Source of the DNA: SZUA-430 sp964547645
GTDB taxonomy: Bacteria; Pseudomonadota; Alphaproteobacteria; Micropepsales; Micropepsaceae
Direction of reading: 5' to 3'
DNA: 64,000 bases
NCBI GenBank assembly: GCA_964547645.1
Contig: CAZJOM010000010.1
Location: 5,881-69,880 of the forward strand
Shown here: one piece after another, positions 16,177 through 25,569 of the stretch
Position numbering within the stretch: the stretch's first letter is position 1
Layout: each line of letters opens with the position of its first letter
Made by a program: the position numbers and the translations under genes
The notes under the pieces: model-generated
Database searches by the model: none
The model's input: only the letters and a program-made list of their open reading frames with translations
What the model was told of the DNA's origin: nothing

Positions 16177-17502
16177 ATGGCTGCGGCAACTGAATCTCAA
16201 CCGGCGAAGATTCCGCCCAAGGCGGTCATTGCTGTCGTCATCGGCAATTGGCTCGAGTTCTACGACTTCATCGTTTTTACGTTCTTTGCCGTGATGATCA
16301 GCCAAGCGTTCTTTCCGCCGGAGTTGATGAGCGGCGGGTTGAGCGATGCGGAGAAGGATCTCTTCGGTCTGTTGCTGGCGCTGGCGACTTTCTGGGCTGG
16401 GTTCTTTACTCGACCGGTTGGGGCGGCGGTGATCGGCGCCTATGGCGATCGCGCGGGTCGTAAGGCCGCAATGACGTTGACGATCATGTTGATGGCGCTT
16501 GGCACGGCTATCGTGGCGTTGACGCCGTCTTATGCGGTGATCGGGATTTGGGCGCCGATTTTTTTGATCGTCGGGCGTTTGATCCAGGGCTTTTCTTGCG
16601 GCGGCGAGGTCGGTGCCGCAACCAGTTACTTGCTGGAAGCTGCCCCGGCCGACAAACGCGCCGCGCTTACGGCGTGGCAGGGGACGAGCCAACAGTTCGC
16701 CGGCGTTGCGGGGACGGGGTTGGGGTTGTTCCTGGCTGCGAACTTGAGCGAGGCGCAGCTCTACGATTGGGGATGGCGGGTTCCGTTTTTGATCGGACTT
16801 CTGATCATGCCTGTGGGGCTCTACATCCGCCAAGTTCTGCCGGAGACGATCGAAAAGCACGAGACCCATGGCAGCGGCACCGAAGTGTTAGGCGCGTTGT
16901 TTGCCAATCACTGGCGCGCGATCTTTCTTGCGGTGCTTTGCATCGTCGGGCCGACGATCTCGACCTACGTGTCGGGCTATATGACGACCTACACGATCAA
17001 GACGTTGAAGCACCCGGCCGATATCGGGATGTTGGTGACGATGGTCGGTTACATCGCGGGGATCGCGGGGGTGCCGATTGGCGCCTGGATTGCGGATCGG
17101 TTCGGCTATCGCAGGTCGGTCATTCTGCCGCGTGTGATCTTCGTGCTTGTCGTCATGCAGGCTTATATGGCGATTACAGCGCCGGGGTCGAGCGTGGAGA
17201 CGTTGTTGCTCGTGAATATCGGATTGAACTTCTTGCTCGCGATGTCGTATGGCGGGCTCTATGTACTGCTGACGGAGGCGTTCCCCAAGGCGGTGCGCTC
17301 CAGTGGCTTGTCGATCGCGTATGCGATAGCGGTGACGGTGTTCGGCGGATCGACGCAATTGATTATTGCGTGGTTGATCGAGTCGCTGCACAACCCATTG
17401 GTGCCGGCTTGGTATCAGATCGGCGCCAATCTGCTCTCTTTGGTCGGGATTATCCTGATCGCGTCGGGGCGCACGAAGCAGGCCGTGCCGCAACCTGCGT
17501 AG
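16177..17502 (+). CDS. MFS transporter, metabolite:H+ symporter (MHS) family
   Basis: A 441-residue, 12-helix carrier. It has the MHS-type N-terminus IGNWLEFYDFIVFTFFAVMISQAFFP, RPVGAAVIGAYGDRAGRKAAM (the MFS loop 2-3 motif) and GRLIQGFSCGGEVGAATSYLLE, as in KgtP/ProP/citrate carriers. It probably imports an organic acid or zwitterion with protons. ATG 16177 has AAGGGGGCGGG seven bases upstream. No catabolic operon is attached, so the substrate is unknown. Confidence 0.85.
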   Translation: MAAATESQPAKIPPKAVIAVVIGNWLEFYDFIVFTFFAVMISQAFFPPELMSGGLSDAEKDLFGLLLALATFWAGFFTRPVGAAVIGAYGDRAGRKAAMTLTIMLMALGTAIVALTPSYAVIGIWAPIFLIVGRLIQGFSCGGEVGAATSYLLEAAPADKRAALTAWQGTSQQFAGVAGTGLGLFLAANLSEAQLYDWGWRVPFLIGLLIMPVGLYIRQVLPETIEKHETHGSGTEVLGALFANHWRAIFLAVLCIVGPTISTYVSGYMTTYTIKTLKHPADIGMLVTMVGYIAGIAGVPIGAWIADRFGYRRSVILPRVIFVLVVMQAYMAITAPGSSVETLLLVNIGLNFLLAMSYGGLYVLLTEAFPKAVRSSGLSIAYAIAVTVFGGSTQLIIAWLIESLHNPLVPAWYQIGANLLSLVGIILIASGRTKQAVPQPA

Positions 17503-17523
17503 AGCAAGGGCTGCCGGGCGGGC

Positions 17524-19494
17524 TCAGTAGCGCAGCGTGAAGTCGAACAGGTTCATCGCCCAGGCGAACCAGAGCAGGCCGAGGTAGGCCAGCGCGACGA
17601 TGCTCTCCTTCAGGCGGCCGAAGAACGAACGCATCGGGCTGCGCCAAGATTGAACGGCGCTGCCCACGGCGAACAAAGCGCCGACAGCACCCGCGATACC
17701 GACATACTGAAACATGCGCAGTGACGGATCGAGCTTCTCGTCCAGCGACCAGGGATCTTCGAGGTGCGGTATCAGGGTAGCGAAGATACCGATGACGAAC
17801 GTCAAGAGCGCAGCGATGGCCGCCATTGTGGCGAAACGCAGGCCGTGGTCGAGCGGTTGCAAGTCCAGAGCTGCGCCGTGACGACGGCGAACAAACGCGG
17901 CGAGCGGCCAGCCGATGAGATTGAGGAGCAGGATGAGCGTGGCGCCGCCAGCGATAGCGAGTAGCGTCGTAGCGCTTTGGGTGGGCGTGGTTCGCTGAAA
18001 AACCAGCACGCCAGCCCCACTCGTCAGCATCTGGAGCTTGTCTTGGCTTTCGCCGATGAAAATCAGTTTCGCGGAACCGTTGACCTCTCGGAATTCGCCT
18101 TTGGCCAAGGGCTCCCAGCGCCGGGGTTGGCCGTTGAGACCGCGCAGCAGGTCTACCGTGATCGTGGCGTCGTCGTTGGCGGTGACTGTTGCCTGAGACA
18201 GGCTCGTGAGTGCCCTCAGCATCGAGGTGTCGGCGCGACGGGAGGTGACGTAAGCGCCGGCGACTTCATCGGCGAGCGCCTTAGCATTCGCGAGCACGGG
18301 TTTTCCGATTGACGTATCGGCGCCGAAGTAGCGTTCGCGGAACTTGCGCCACAACGCGCTGCGCGCGGGGATGTCGCCGCGGCCGGTGCTGTTGTAGGAG
18401 ACGAAGAAGCCAAAGCGCTGGCTTGGGATCAGGTGCATGTCGCTGTGGAACGGCACGGTGTCGCCGCCGTGGCCGATCGTGCGCAGCTCGCCCAAGGCCT
18501 CCTCGTAGAAGCCGAGTGCGATGCCGTTCGCGCGCGGATCGAGCGTCGTCACGGTGTTGTGCATCTGGGCGACGGTTTCGGGCTTCAGGATGCGTGCGTC
18601 GCCGAGCGCGCCGCCTTCGAGGTGGGCGATCATGAACTTCGTCATGTCGATCGCGCTGGAGGACTGGCTGCCTGCCGGGTAGCCGTTAACGATTTCGAAC
18701 GGGATCGGTTCGCCTGAGGCGAGTTGGTAGCCCTTCGACATGTTGGCTTCGAGCGCGGCGGGCAGTGGTTGCGCGATGCTCGTGTGCGTCATGCCGAGCG
18801 GCTTGTAGATGTGTTCGTCGAGGTAGGCGTCGAACGGTTGCCTGGCCACGCGTTCGACGATGTAGCCTGCGAGCGCTGCGCCATAGTTTGAGTACGAGGG
18901 GGTGCTGCCGGGGGTGAAAATCTGGTCCGGGAGGTGATTGCGCAAATACGCGCCGAGATCGACTTTGCCGGTGTTCTGCGCACCGAGACCTTTGATTGCT
19001 TCCTGGAAGCCGGCGCGATGGGTCATCAGATTGCGCAACGTGACGGGCTTGCCGTCCTTCGGCGGGATCTTGAAATCGAGATAGGTGTTCACGTCGGCGT
19101 CGAGGTCGAGTTTGCCTTGCTCGACGAGCTGCATCACCGCGGTCCAGGTGAACGTCTTCGTGATCGAGCCGACCCGGAACAGCGTGGTTTCGGCCGACAC
19201 CGGCGTTCGGGCCTTCATATCTGCGAAGCCGTAGCCTTTTGCAAAGATGACCTGTCCGTCCTTGACGATCGAGATGGTTGCGCCAGCGATGTCGTTGCTT
19301 TCGATCTGCAGTGGGACAAGACCGTCGAGAAAGGTTTCGATGTCGTCGGGCGTGAGTTCGTGCTTCAGAGTCGGTGCGGGCGCCGGTGCAGCTGGTGTCG
19401 TCTCAGCGGCAGTCGCCGCGAATACGCTGGATGCAATCAGAAATAGGATGGCCGCCCGGATGATTCCGGTCGCGTGCCTTACGCCGAACTTCAT
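17524..19494 (-). CDS. S12-family serine hydrolase (class C beta-lactamase-like) with C-terminal membrane domain
   Basis: A 656-residue exported protein. It has a signal peptide (AILFLIASSVFAATAA), then an S12 domain with SITK (SxxK nucleophile, about residue 109), YSN (general base, about 200) and GHGGDT as the third motif. The last 160 residues hold several hydrophobic helices, so the enzyme is probably membrane-tethered with the catalytic part outside. S12 members include D-aminopeptidases, esterases and penicillin-binding proteins; the substrate is not visible. GGGGGAAAACA precedes the ATG. A second S12 gene lies 1.7 kb away on the same strand. Confidence 0.85.
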   Translation of the reverse strand: MKFGVRHATGIIRAAILFLIASSVFAATAAETTPAAPAPAPTLKHELTPDDIETFLDGLVPLQIESNDIAGATISIVKDGQVIFAKGYGFADMKARTPVSAETTLFRVGSITKTFTWTAVMQLVEQGKLDLDADVNTYLDFKIPPKDGKPVTLRNLMTHRAGFQEAIKGLGAQNTGKVDLGAYLRNHLPDQIFTPGSTPSYSNYGAALAGYIVERVARQPFDAYLDEHIYKPLGMTHTSIAQPLPAALEANMSKGYQLASGEPIPFEIVNGYPAGSQSSSAIDMTKFMIAHLEGGALGDARILKPETVAQMHNTVTTLDPRANGIALGFYEEALGELRTIGHGGDTVPFHSDMHLIPSQRFGFFVSYNSTGRGDIPARSALWRKFRERYFGADTSIGKPVLANAKALADEVAGAYVTSRRADTSMLRALTSLSQATVTANDDATITVDLLRGLNGQPRRWEPLAKGEFREVNGSAKLIFIGESQDKLQMLTSGAGVLVFQRTTPTQSATTLLAIAGGATLILLLNLIGWPLAAFVRRRHGAALDLQPLDHGLRFATMAAIAALLTFVIGIFATLIPHLEDPWSLDEKLDPSLRMFQYVGIAGAVGALFAVGSAVQSWRSPMRSFFGRLKESIVALAYLGLLWFAWAMNLFDFTLRY

Positions 19495-19688
19495 TGTTTT
19501 CCCCCACGGGGCAGGGCGTCGTCGGCCTGCCCGCCGACATTGAACACGCCGGTATTCGCGCGATCAATGTGGCCGCACATGATTTGAGGCCGCATTGTGA
19601 CTTTCGAGGCGGGCGCGACGGCTGTCACACGTCACGGGAGAAACGCAGGACTAGAGTTCGCCTGACTCAACGGCCTGGGACTTTGAAT

Positions 19689-21197
19689 ATGCGCCTTCTC
19701 CTTATCAATGTGCCCCATCCTGCGATCGGGAGCCGGATTCCAAAGGAGCAACTGCCGCCCTTCGGGTTGCTCTCGATCGGCGGGCCGTTGATCGATGCGG
19801 GGCACGAGGTTGCGCTGATCGACGGCGAGTTCGGGCCGATGAAGTATGAGGCGATTGTCGAGCAGGCGCTCGCATATGCGCCCGATGCGGTGCTTTTCGG
19901 GCATACCGGCTCTACCTCGGGGCATCCAATCATCATGCAGATTTCAAAGATGGTGCGGGCGCTGATGCCGCGCGTGACGATTGTCTATGGCGGTGTGCAT
20001 CCCACGTACTTTTGGCGCGACATTTTGAGCAGCGAGCCGCAGATCGACATCATCGTGCGCGGCGAAGGCGAAGAGACCGCGCTGAAATTGTTCGATGCGC
20101 TGCAGAGGCTACAGTCGTACACGCATATTCTGGGGCTGGCGTTTCGAGTGCATGGCGAAGTGCGGGCGACGGCAGCGGCGCCGGTGATCAAGGACCTCGA
20201 TACGTATCGCGTCGGGTGGGAATTGATCGATCACAAGCGGTATTCGTATTGGGGCGGCAAGCGTGCCGTCGTCATTCAGTTTTCGCGCGGCTGTCCGCAT
20301 CTGTGCAACTATTGCGGTCAGCGCGGGTTTTGGACGCGCTGGCGGCATCGCGATCCGAAGAAGCTTGCCGCGGAGATCGCGCGGCTGCATCGCGAGCACG
20401 GGGTTGAGGTGTTCAACTTTGCCGACGAGAATCCGAGCGCGGGGCGCAAGCCTTGGAAAGAGTTTCTGGAGGCGCTTATCGCGGAGAATGTCGAGGTCAC
20501 GCTGATCGGGTCGACACGGGCGGGCGACATCGTGCGCGATGCGGATATCTTGCATCTTTACAAGAAAGCAGGGTTCGAACGCTTCTTGATGGGGATGGAG
20601 AATACCGACGAAGCGACGCTTGAGATGATCAAGAAGGGTAGCACCACGGCGGTCGATCGCAAGGCGATTGCGCTGCTGCGTAAGCACGGGATCTTGTCAT
20701 TGGCGACATGGGTGGCGGGTTTTGACGAGCAGACGGACAAGGATTTCTGGCACGGGCTGAAGCAGCTGATCTCCTACGATCCGGATCAGATCATCACGCT
20801 CTATGCGACCCCGCATCGTTGGACGCCGTATTACCGCTTGGTCGAGGACCGGCGCGTGATCCAGCCCGATCAGAGCAAGTGGGACTACAAGCACCAGGTT
20901 CTATCAATGCGGCACATGCCGGCGTGGCGCGTGTTCTTGTGGGTCAAGTTCATTGAGGTCGTGGCCCAAGCGCGGCCGCGGGCGCTCAGACGATTGATTT
21001 GGCACCCCGACCCGAAGATCCGGCACGCGATCCGCTGGTACTATCAAATGGGCCGGCGGGTTTGGTTCCACGAGATGATCAGCTTCTTCCTGCGCGAGAC
21101 GCGGGTGAAGGACGGAGCTACGGTGCGCGCGTTTTTGGGTGCTGCGCAGGACGCGGAAGAAGAGTCGATGGCCGTGAAAAAGCGGGCGGCGGCCTAG
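19689..21197 (+). CDS. bchE: Anaerobic Mg-protoporphyrin IX monomethyl ester oxidative cyclase (BchE)
   Basis: A 502-residue B12-binding radical-SAM protein. The cobalamin-domain part is MRLLLINVPHPAIGSRIPKE through VYGGVHPTYFWRD and IVRGEGEETALKLF. The 4Fe-4S motif is C202-x3-C206-x2-C209 in SRGCPHLCNYCGQRGFWTRW. Further conserved blocks are WDYKHQVLSMRHMPAWRV and a terminal QDAEEESMAVK, as I recall for BchE of purple bacteria. BchE forms the fifth (isocyclic) ring of bacteriochlorophyll using water oxygen. No other photosynthesis gene is in the window. ATG 19689 matches the family start. A related methylase-type radical SAM enzyme cannot be fully excluded. Confidence 0.85.
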   Translation: MRLLLINVPHPAIGSRIPKEQLPPFGLLSIGGPLIDAGHEVALIDGEFGPMKYEAIVEQALAYAPDAVLFGHTGSTSGHPIIMQISKMVRALMPRVTIVYGGVHPTYFWRDILSSEPQIDIIVRGEGEETALKLFDALQRLQSYTHILGLAFRVHGEVRATAAAPVIKDLDTYRVGWELIDHKRYSYWGGKRAVVIQFSRGCPHLCNYCGQRGFWTRWRHRDPKKLAAEIARLHREHGVEVFNFADENPSAGRKPWKEFLEALIAENVEVTLIGSTRAGDIVRDADILHLYKKAGFERFLMGMENTDEATLEMIKKGSTTAVDRKAIALLRKHGILSLATWVAGFDEQTDKDFWHGLKQLISYDPDQIITLYATPHRWTPYYRLVEDRRVIQPDQSKWDYKHQVLSMRHMPAWRVFLWVKFIEVVAQARPRALRRLIWHPDPKIRHAIRWYYQMGRRVWFHEMISFFLRETRVKDGATVRAFLGAAQDAEEESMAVKKRAAA

Positions 21198-22336
21198 TCG
21201 AACGGCCTTAATCTGTCCCTGAGCGGTTTGCCGATGTCCTGGATCGCTTGGTTGGCGGCTTCGTTACCGGCGTTCGTGACGACCAAGAAGATCATGTCAT
21301 GCTTCGGCATGATGCGGATGTCAGCGAGCCAGAATCCGTTGCTGCCTGAGTGGGTCAGAAGAAGGGGTGTGCCGTCGGGGCCAAGTTTGGAACCCCAGCC
21401 GAAGGCATATTTCTCCGTCACGGGCGAATGGAGCTTGCGATACGTTTCTGCCTTCAAGAGCTTGCCGTGACCGTGTACGCCGTCGAGGTGATCTTGCGCG
21501 AACAACAGCCAATCCTTGAGCGCGATGTTGATGGTGCCGGCGGGCCCTAGGGCGGCGGGATTGTCGCCATCCGGGTTTGCGGGATCGAGCGGGACGAGCT
21601 TTCCTCCGATCTCATTGTGACCCCAGGGTTGGTCGGTTTTGCCCGGGGAACCGGGGACGCCGAAGCCAGCGTTCTCGATACCGAGAGGTTTGAAGATCTG
21701 TTCGCGGATCAGGTCCTCCCACGCTTTACCGGTGCGTGCTTCGGCGATGGCGCCGGCGATGATGTAGCCGAGGTTCGAGTATTCGTACTCGCCTGCTTTG
21801 GAGGCGGGTGGTTGGGTGAGGTAAGTGCGCGCAATGGCGGTGCGCTGCCCCCTGACATCTTTCGCCGTTGCGATTGCAGCCAAAAATGGGGGCAGGTCTT
21901 TGTCGTCGGTCAGTGGCGGTAGTCCGGACGTGTGCGTTAGCAACTGTGCTAGCGTGACGTTGCGGTAGGCAGGGTTCATGTCTTTTGCAAACGCGGGAAA
22001 TGAACTCGCCAGCGTGTCTTCGAATTGCATTACGTTTTGTTCCACCAGGCGCGCAATCAGCGTTGAGGTGAAGGCCTTGGTGTCGGAGCCGATGTGCCAA
22101 CGGTCGTTCGTTGTCGCGAGTTCGGCATGGCCAAGTGCGCGCACGCCGACAACGGCTTCAGCTTCGATCTTGCCGTTGATCTGCACGAGTGCGGCAGCGG
22201 CGGGAAGTTGATCCTTCTGCTGTACGGCAGCGAGCGTTTGCTTGAGAAAGGCTTGCAGTGCGTCGTCTGCGCGCGAGGACGGGATGGCGAAAATCGCCGA
22301 GGCTAGCGCCAGCGCGGTGAAAAAGGGTTTTGACAT
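21194..22336 (-). CDS. S12-family serine hydrolase (beta-lactamase/D-aminopeptidase type), exported
   Basis: A 380-residue protein with signal peptide (FFTALALASAIFAIPSSRA) and the three S12 motifs: SDTK (about residue 89), YSN in EYEYSNLGYIIAGAI and HSGSNG near the C-terminus. Unlike its neighbour at 17524 it has no membrane domain and is probably periplasmic. AGGACACCA precedes ATG 22336. A longer frame to 22888 has no similarity in the extra part. Its stop overlaps the bchE stop by 4 bases in convergent orientation. Confidence 0.85.
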   Translation of the reverse strand: MSKPFFTALALASAIFAIPSSRADDALQAFLKQTLAAVQQKDQLPAAAALVQINGKIEAEAVVGVRALGHAELATTNDRWHIGSDTKAFTSTLIARLVEQNVMQFEDTLASSFPAFAKDMNPAYRNVTLAQLLTHTSGLPPLTDDKDLPPFLAAIATAKDVRGQRTAIARTYLTQPPASKAGEYEYSNLGYIIAGAIAEARTGKAWEDLIREQIFKPLGIENAGFGVPGSPGKTDQPWGHNEIGGKLVPLDPANPDGDNPAALGPAGTINIALKDWLLFAQDHLDGVHGHGKLLKAETYRKLHSPVTEKYAFGWGSKLGPDGTPLLLTHSGSNGFWLADIRIMPKHDMIFLVVTNAGNEAANQAIQDIGKPLRDRLRPFD

Positions 22337-22484
22337 TGGTGTCCTCATGAGCGATCTGGACAGTATAGAGATCCCGCTCGGACAGCCACGCCTCCACGAT
22401 AACGTTTGCTTGAGCATCGGCGGCATTCGGTACTCTAACCTGTGCCTAAGAGGGCGCACGGCGCAATCCATCATGACGAAATCA

Positions 22485-23312
22485 TCAATCAATATGTCCG
22501 AAGAAGCCGTCGACGATGGCGTTGAACTTTGCCGGGCGCTCGAAATAGGCGCTGTGACCTGCTTCGGTGATGTGCGCGACTTTCGCCTTTGGCACGACGC
22601 GGGTGAAGGCGTCGGCGACGAAGTTTGGGATGAGAACGTCTTCTTCGCCGACAATGAAAAGAATGGGGCAGGCGATCTTCGCCAGGTCCTGCGGCGGGCG
22701 GGTGCGGGCGGCCATGAGTTTGGCGCCGAGCGCTTGCTTGTCCAAGCTGGCGTTTTGGTCGTCGATGTGGCGGTAGAGCAAATGTTGCGCGGGTTGCTCG
22801 CGCGCCATGCGCTCGCCGGCGGCCGGGTGGATACCGCGCGCGAACAACGCCGGAACTTTCGCGAACTCGGTTTGGACCCATGGCGCAAGACGCGCGCGCG
22901 CCGGCTCGTCGATTTGTTGCGGATCGATCGTGCCGGTGGTGCAAGCGAGCACGATCGCTTTCAACTCAGGCGGGCTGGTGAGCGCGTATTCGACCGTGGT
23001 CCAGCCACCCATCGATTGCGCGACGATGCGTATGTCGGTGAGTCTCAAATGCGCGACGAGCGCGGCGAGATCGGCGGCGTAGTCTTTCGGGTCAGGTCCT
23101 CCAGGGATCGCCGACGATGGGGCGAAGCCGCGATGGGCGAACGTCACGCAAGTGTAATGCGGCGCAAAGTGCCCAACTTGCTGAAACCATGAAAGGTGAT
23201 TGCCGCCGAGCCCGTGGGCAAAGACAATCGCCTTGGGGCCGGAGCCGGTGACCTCGTAGTGGATCGTGCAGTCGGGTCGCTCGAGTGTACCGAGCGTGCG
23301 GGGGAGGGACAT
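22485..23312 (-). CDS. Alpha/beta hydrolase
   Basis: A 275-residue alpha/beta-hydrolase. It has the oxyanion segment FAHGLGGNHLSW, the nucleophile elbow VAQSMGGW (Ser about 109, with Ala instead of the usual first Gly), the acid in GEEDVLIP and the His in EAGHSAYFERP. It resembles 3-oxoadipate enol-lactonase-like and other C-C or ester hydrolases; the substrate is unknown. It begins 2 bases after the glyoxalase stop and ends the three-gene operon. Confidence 0.85.
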   Translation of the reverse strand: MSLPRTLGTLERPDCTIHYEVTGSGPKAIVFAHGLGGNHLSWFQQVGHFAPHYTCVTFAHRGFAPSSAIPGGPDPKDYAADLAALVAHLRLTDIRIVAQSMGGWTTVEYALTSPPELKAIVLACTTGTIDPQQIDEPARARLAPWVQTEFAKVPALFARGIHPAAGERMAREQPAQHLLYRHIDDQNASLDKQALGAKLMAARTRPPQDLAKIACPILFIVGEEDVLIPNFVADAFTRVVPKAKVAHITEAGHSAYFERPAKFNAIVDGFFGHID

Positions 23313-23314
23313 AG

Positions 23315-23734
23315 CTACCAGCTTCCCGTGTTCGGCATTGAGGTCCAGGGTTCCTTCGGGGGCAACGCTTTGCCTTTTTGCAGGAGTTCGATCGAATGTA
23401 GATCCGGCGAGCGGACGAAGGCCATGCGGCCGTCGCGAGGTGGGCGGTTGATGGTGACGCCGGCGTTCATCAGGCGCTCGCAAGTGGCGTAGATGTCGTC
23501 GACGGCGAAGGCGAGGTGGCCGAAGTTGCGGCCGCCGGAATATTCGTGTTCGTCCCAGTTGTAGGTGAGTTCGATCTCGGCGTCGGGGCTTTCGGGCGCA
23601 GCGAGGAAGATCAGTGTGAAGCGCCCGGCTGCGTTCTCCACACGGCGCGTTTCGGTGAGGCCAAGCTTCGTAACGAAGAAGTCAAGCGATGCGTCGAGGT
23701 TGCCGACACGCAGCATGGTGTGGAGGTATTTCAT
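23315..23734 (-). CDS. gloA: Lactoylglutathione lyase (glyoxalase I)
   Basis: A 139-residue single-chain glyoxalase I starting MKYLHTMLRVGNLDASLDFF, with metal ligands His5, Glu in AEIELTYNW, His in NFGHLAFAV and Glu in HSIELLQKG. It converts the methylglyoxal-glutathione hemithioacetal to S-lactoylglutathione. ATG 23734 is preceded by GGAG at six bases; an upstream ATG at 23746 lacks this. It lies between a GMC oxidoreductase and a hydrolase, suggesting handling of aldehydes formed by the oxidoreductase. Confidence 0.9.
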   Translation of the reverse strand: MKYLHTMLRVGNLDASLDFFVTKLGLTETRRVENAAGRFTLIFLAAPESPDAEIELTYNWDEHEYSGGRNFGHLAFAVDDIYATCERLMNAGVTINRPPRDGRMAFVRSPDLHSIELLQKGKALPPKEPWTSMPNTGSW

Positions 23735-23763
23735 CACGTACTCCAAACGACGAAAAGAACCGC

Positions 23764-25422
23764 CTATGTTGCCGCGGCCCGCCCCAGGATCATGTCGCTG
23801 GCTTTTTCGGCGATCATAATTGTTGGGGCGTTGGTGTTGCCAGAGACGAGCCGAGGCATGATGGAGGCATCGACGACGCGCAGGCCCTCGACGCCGTGGA
23901 CGCGGAGTTGCGGGTCGACCACGGCGCGGGGGCTGCGGCCCATTTGGCAGGTACCGACCGGGTGATAGATCGTGGCGCCGTTGTTGCGGGCGTACTCAAG
24001 GAGGTCGGCATCCGACTTTGCGCTGTCCCCCGGCAGAAGCTCACCTTGCATGTAGGGTTGGAGCGCGGGCTGGCCTGCGATTTTGCGCGCCCACTTGAGG
24101 CCCGCGACAATCACTTCGCGGTCGAGCGGATCGCTGAGGTAGTTGGGTTGGATCGAGGGGTAGACCGTGGGGTCCGCTGATTTGATGCGGATCGAGCCAC
24201 GACTCTCGGGTCGCACTTGGCAGGGCGCGATCGTGAGGCCCGGCGCTTGATCGAGTTCCATCACGCCTTGCGCCGCGAGCTTCTCCGCATCGATGGTGGC
24301 GGGCAGGATGTGATACTGGATGTCGGGCGAGATCAGATCGGGGCGCGACTTCACGAAGGCGGCGATGTGCGCGGCCGACAACGTGAGCAGGCCCTTGCGC
24401 TGAAACACATACTTGAAGGCCTCTTTCACGAAGGGCAGGCCGCGGCTGGTTTCGTTGATCGATGTCACGCCCGGTTTCAAACGGAACGAAGCAGTGACAA
24501 CGTAATGATCTTGCAGGTTTTCGCCAACGCCCGGCAGGTCGTGAACGACTGCCACTCCAAGGCTTTGCAGCAAACGCCCGTCACCAATACCGGAGAGTTG
24601 TAGTAACTGCGGTGAGTTGATCGCGCCGCCGGCCAGGATTACCTCGTGCCGCGCCGATGCGGTGATCACGCGTCCATCTTGCGCGTACTCGACGCCGGTT
24701 GCTTTGCGTCCCTGCATCGTCACGCGGCGCGCGAGAGCGCGGGTCTCGACCTTCAGGTTGGGGCGGTTCATGACCGGGTGCAAATAGGCGACGGCTGCCG
24801 ATTGGCGCAGGCCGTTCTTGACGGTCAGCTGGTAGTAGCCGGCGCCTTCTTGGCTTTCGGCATTGACGTCGTCGTTGCGCGGGATGCCGGCTTCTGCGCA
24901 CGCGTCGATGACGGCGTCCGAGATCGGGTGACGCTCGGTCACGTCGGAGACGTTGAGCGGTCCGCCTGTGGCGTGCCAGCGATCGGCGCCGCGTTCTTGA
25001 TGCTCCGCGCGGCGGAAATACGGAAACACGTCCTCCCAGCTCCAGCCTTCGCAGCCCATTTGCCGCCAGCCGTCGTAGTCGGCGTGCTGGCCGCGAATGT
25101 AGAGCAGGCCGTTGATGGACGACGAGCCGCCCAGCACTTTTCCGCGCGGCCACATATGCACGCGCCCGCCTGAGTGTGCGTCGGGCTCAGTCGGGAAGAG
25201 CCAGTTGATCTTTGGGTCTTTGAGTCCCTGTGCGTAACCCACGGGAATGTGGATCATCAGGTTAGACATGAATTGCGACGGCGCCTTTGTCGGCCGATCG
25301 TCGGCGCCTGCTTCAAGAAGGAGGACCGTTTTCTTGCCGTCGGCTGATAGCCTGTTGGCCAGCACGCAGCCAGCGCTGCCCGCGCCCACGATGATGAAGT
25401 CAAATTCCAGATGTTCGCTCAT
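23764..25422 (-). CDS. GMC-family FAD-dependent alcohol/choline dehydrogenase
   Basis: A 552-residue GMC oxidoreductase. The FAD dinucleotide motif is FIIVGAGSAGCVLANRLS (residues 9-26) and LLLEAG follows. The two GMC signatures are WPRGKVLGGSSSINGLLYIRG and INSPQLLQLSGIG, and the active site is YHPVGTCQMG (His about 478) with a late NTNAPTIMIAEKASDMI. It resembles AlkJ-type alcohol dehydrogenases and choline dehydrogenase. No betaine-aldehyde dehydrogenase or BetI is adjacent, so an alcohol substrate is more likely than choline. It is first gene of the gmc-gloA-hydrolase operon. Confidence 0.88.
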   Translation of the reverse strand: MSEHLEFDFIIVGAGSAGCVLANRLSADGKKTVLLLEAGADDRPTKAPSQFMSNLMIHIPVGYAQGLKDPKINWLFPTEPDAHSGGRVHMWPRGKVLGGSSSINGLLYIRGQHADYDGWRQMGCEGWSWEDVFPYFRRAEHQERGADRWHATGGPLNVSDVTERHPISDAVIDACAEAGIPRNDDVNAESQEGAGYYQLTVKNGLRQSAAVAYLHPVMNRPNLKVETRALARRVTMQGRKATGVEYAQDGRVITASARHEVILAGGAINSPQLLQLSGIGDGRLLQSLGVAVVHDLPGVGENLQDHYVVTASFRLKPGVTSINETSRGLPFVKEAFKYVFQRKGLLTLSAAHIAAFVKSRPDLISPDIQYHILPATIDAEKLAAQGVMELDQAPGLTIAPCQVRPESRGSIRIKSADPTVYPSIQPNYLSDPLDREVIVAGLKWARKIAGQPALQPYMQGELLPGDSAKSDADLLEYARNNGATIYHPVGTCQMGRSPRAVVDPQLRVHGVEGLRVVDASIMPRLVSGNTNAPTIMIAEKASDMILGRAAAT

Positions 25423-25569
25423 GCCGCCCCGTTTGCCTCAAGGAGGGCCTAAGTGCAAGCGATTGCCCGGTTCGGCTGAATTGCGCCAGTGCAGTGCCGC
25501 GTGGGTGGGCTACGCTTCGGCTGGTTGTTGTGGCACAGTGCGGCCTTCGGCTTTCCGCTGGGGGACACA

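Noticed and set aside
15763..16869. 368-codon open frame on the minus strand
   Set aside because: It is antisense to the EAL-like and MHS transporter genes and has a shadow-type Arg/Gln/His-rich composition.
16548..17540. 330-codon open frame on the plus strand
   Set aside because: It is an out-of-frame shadow of the MHS transporter; the transporter frame has the membrane helices and motifs.
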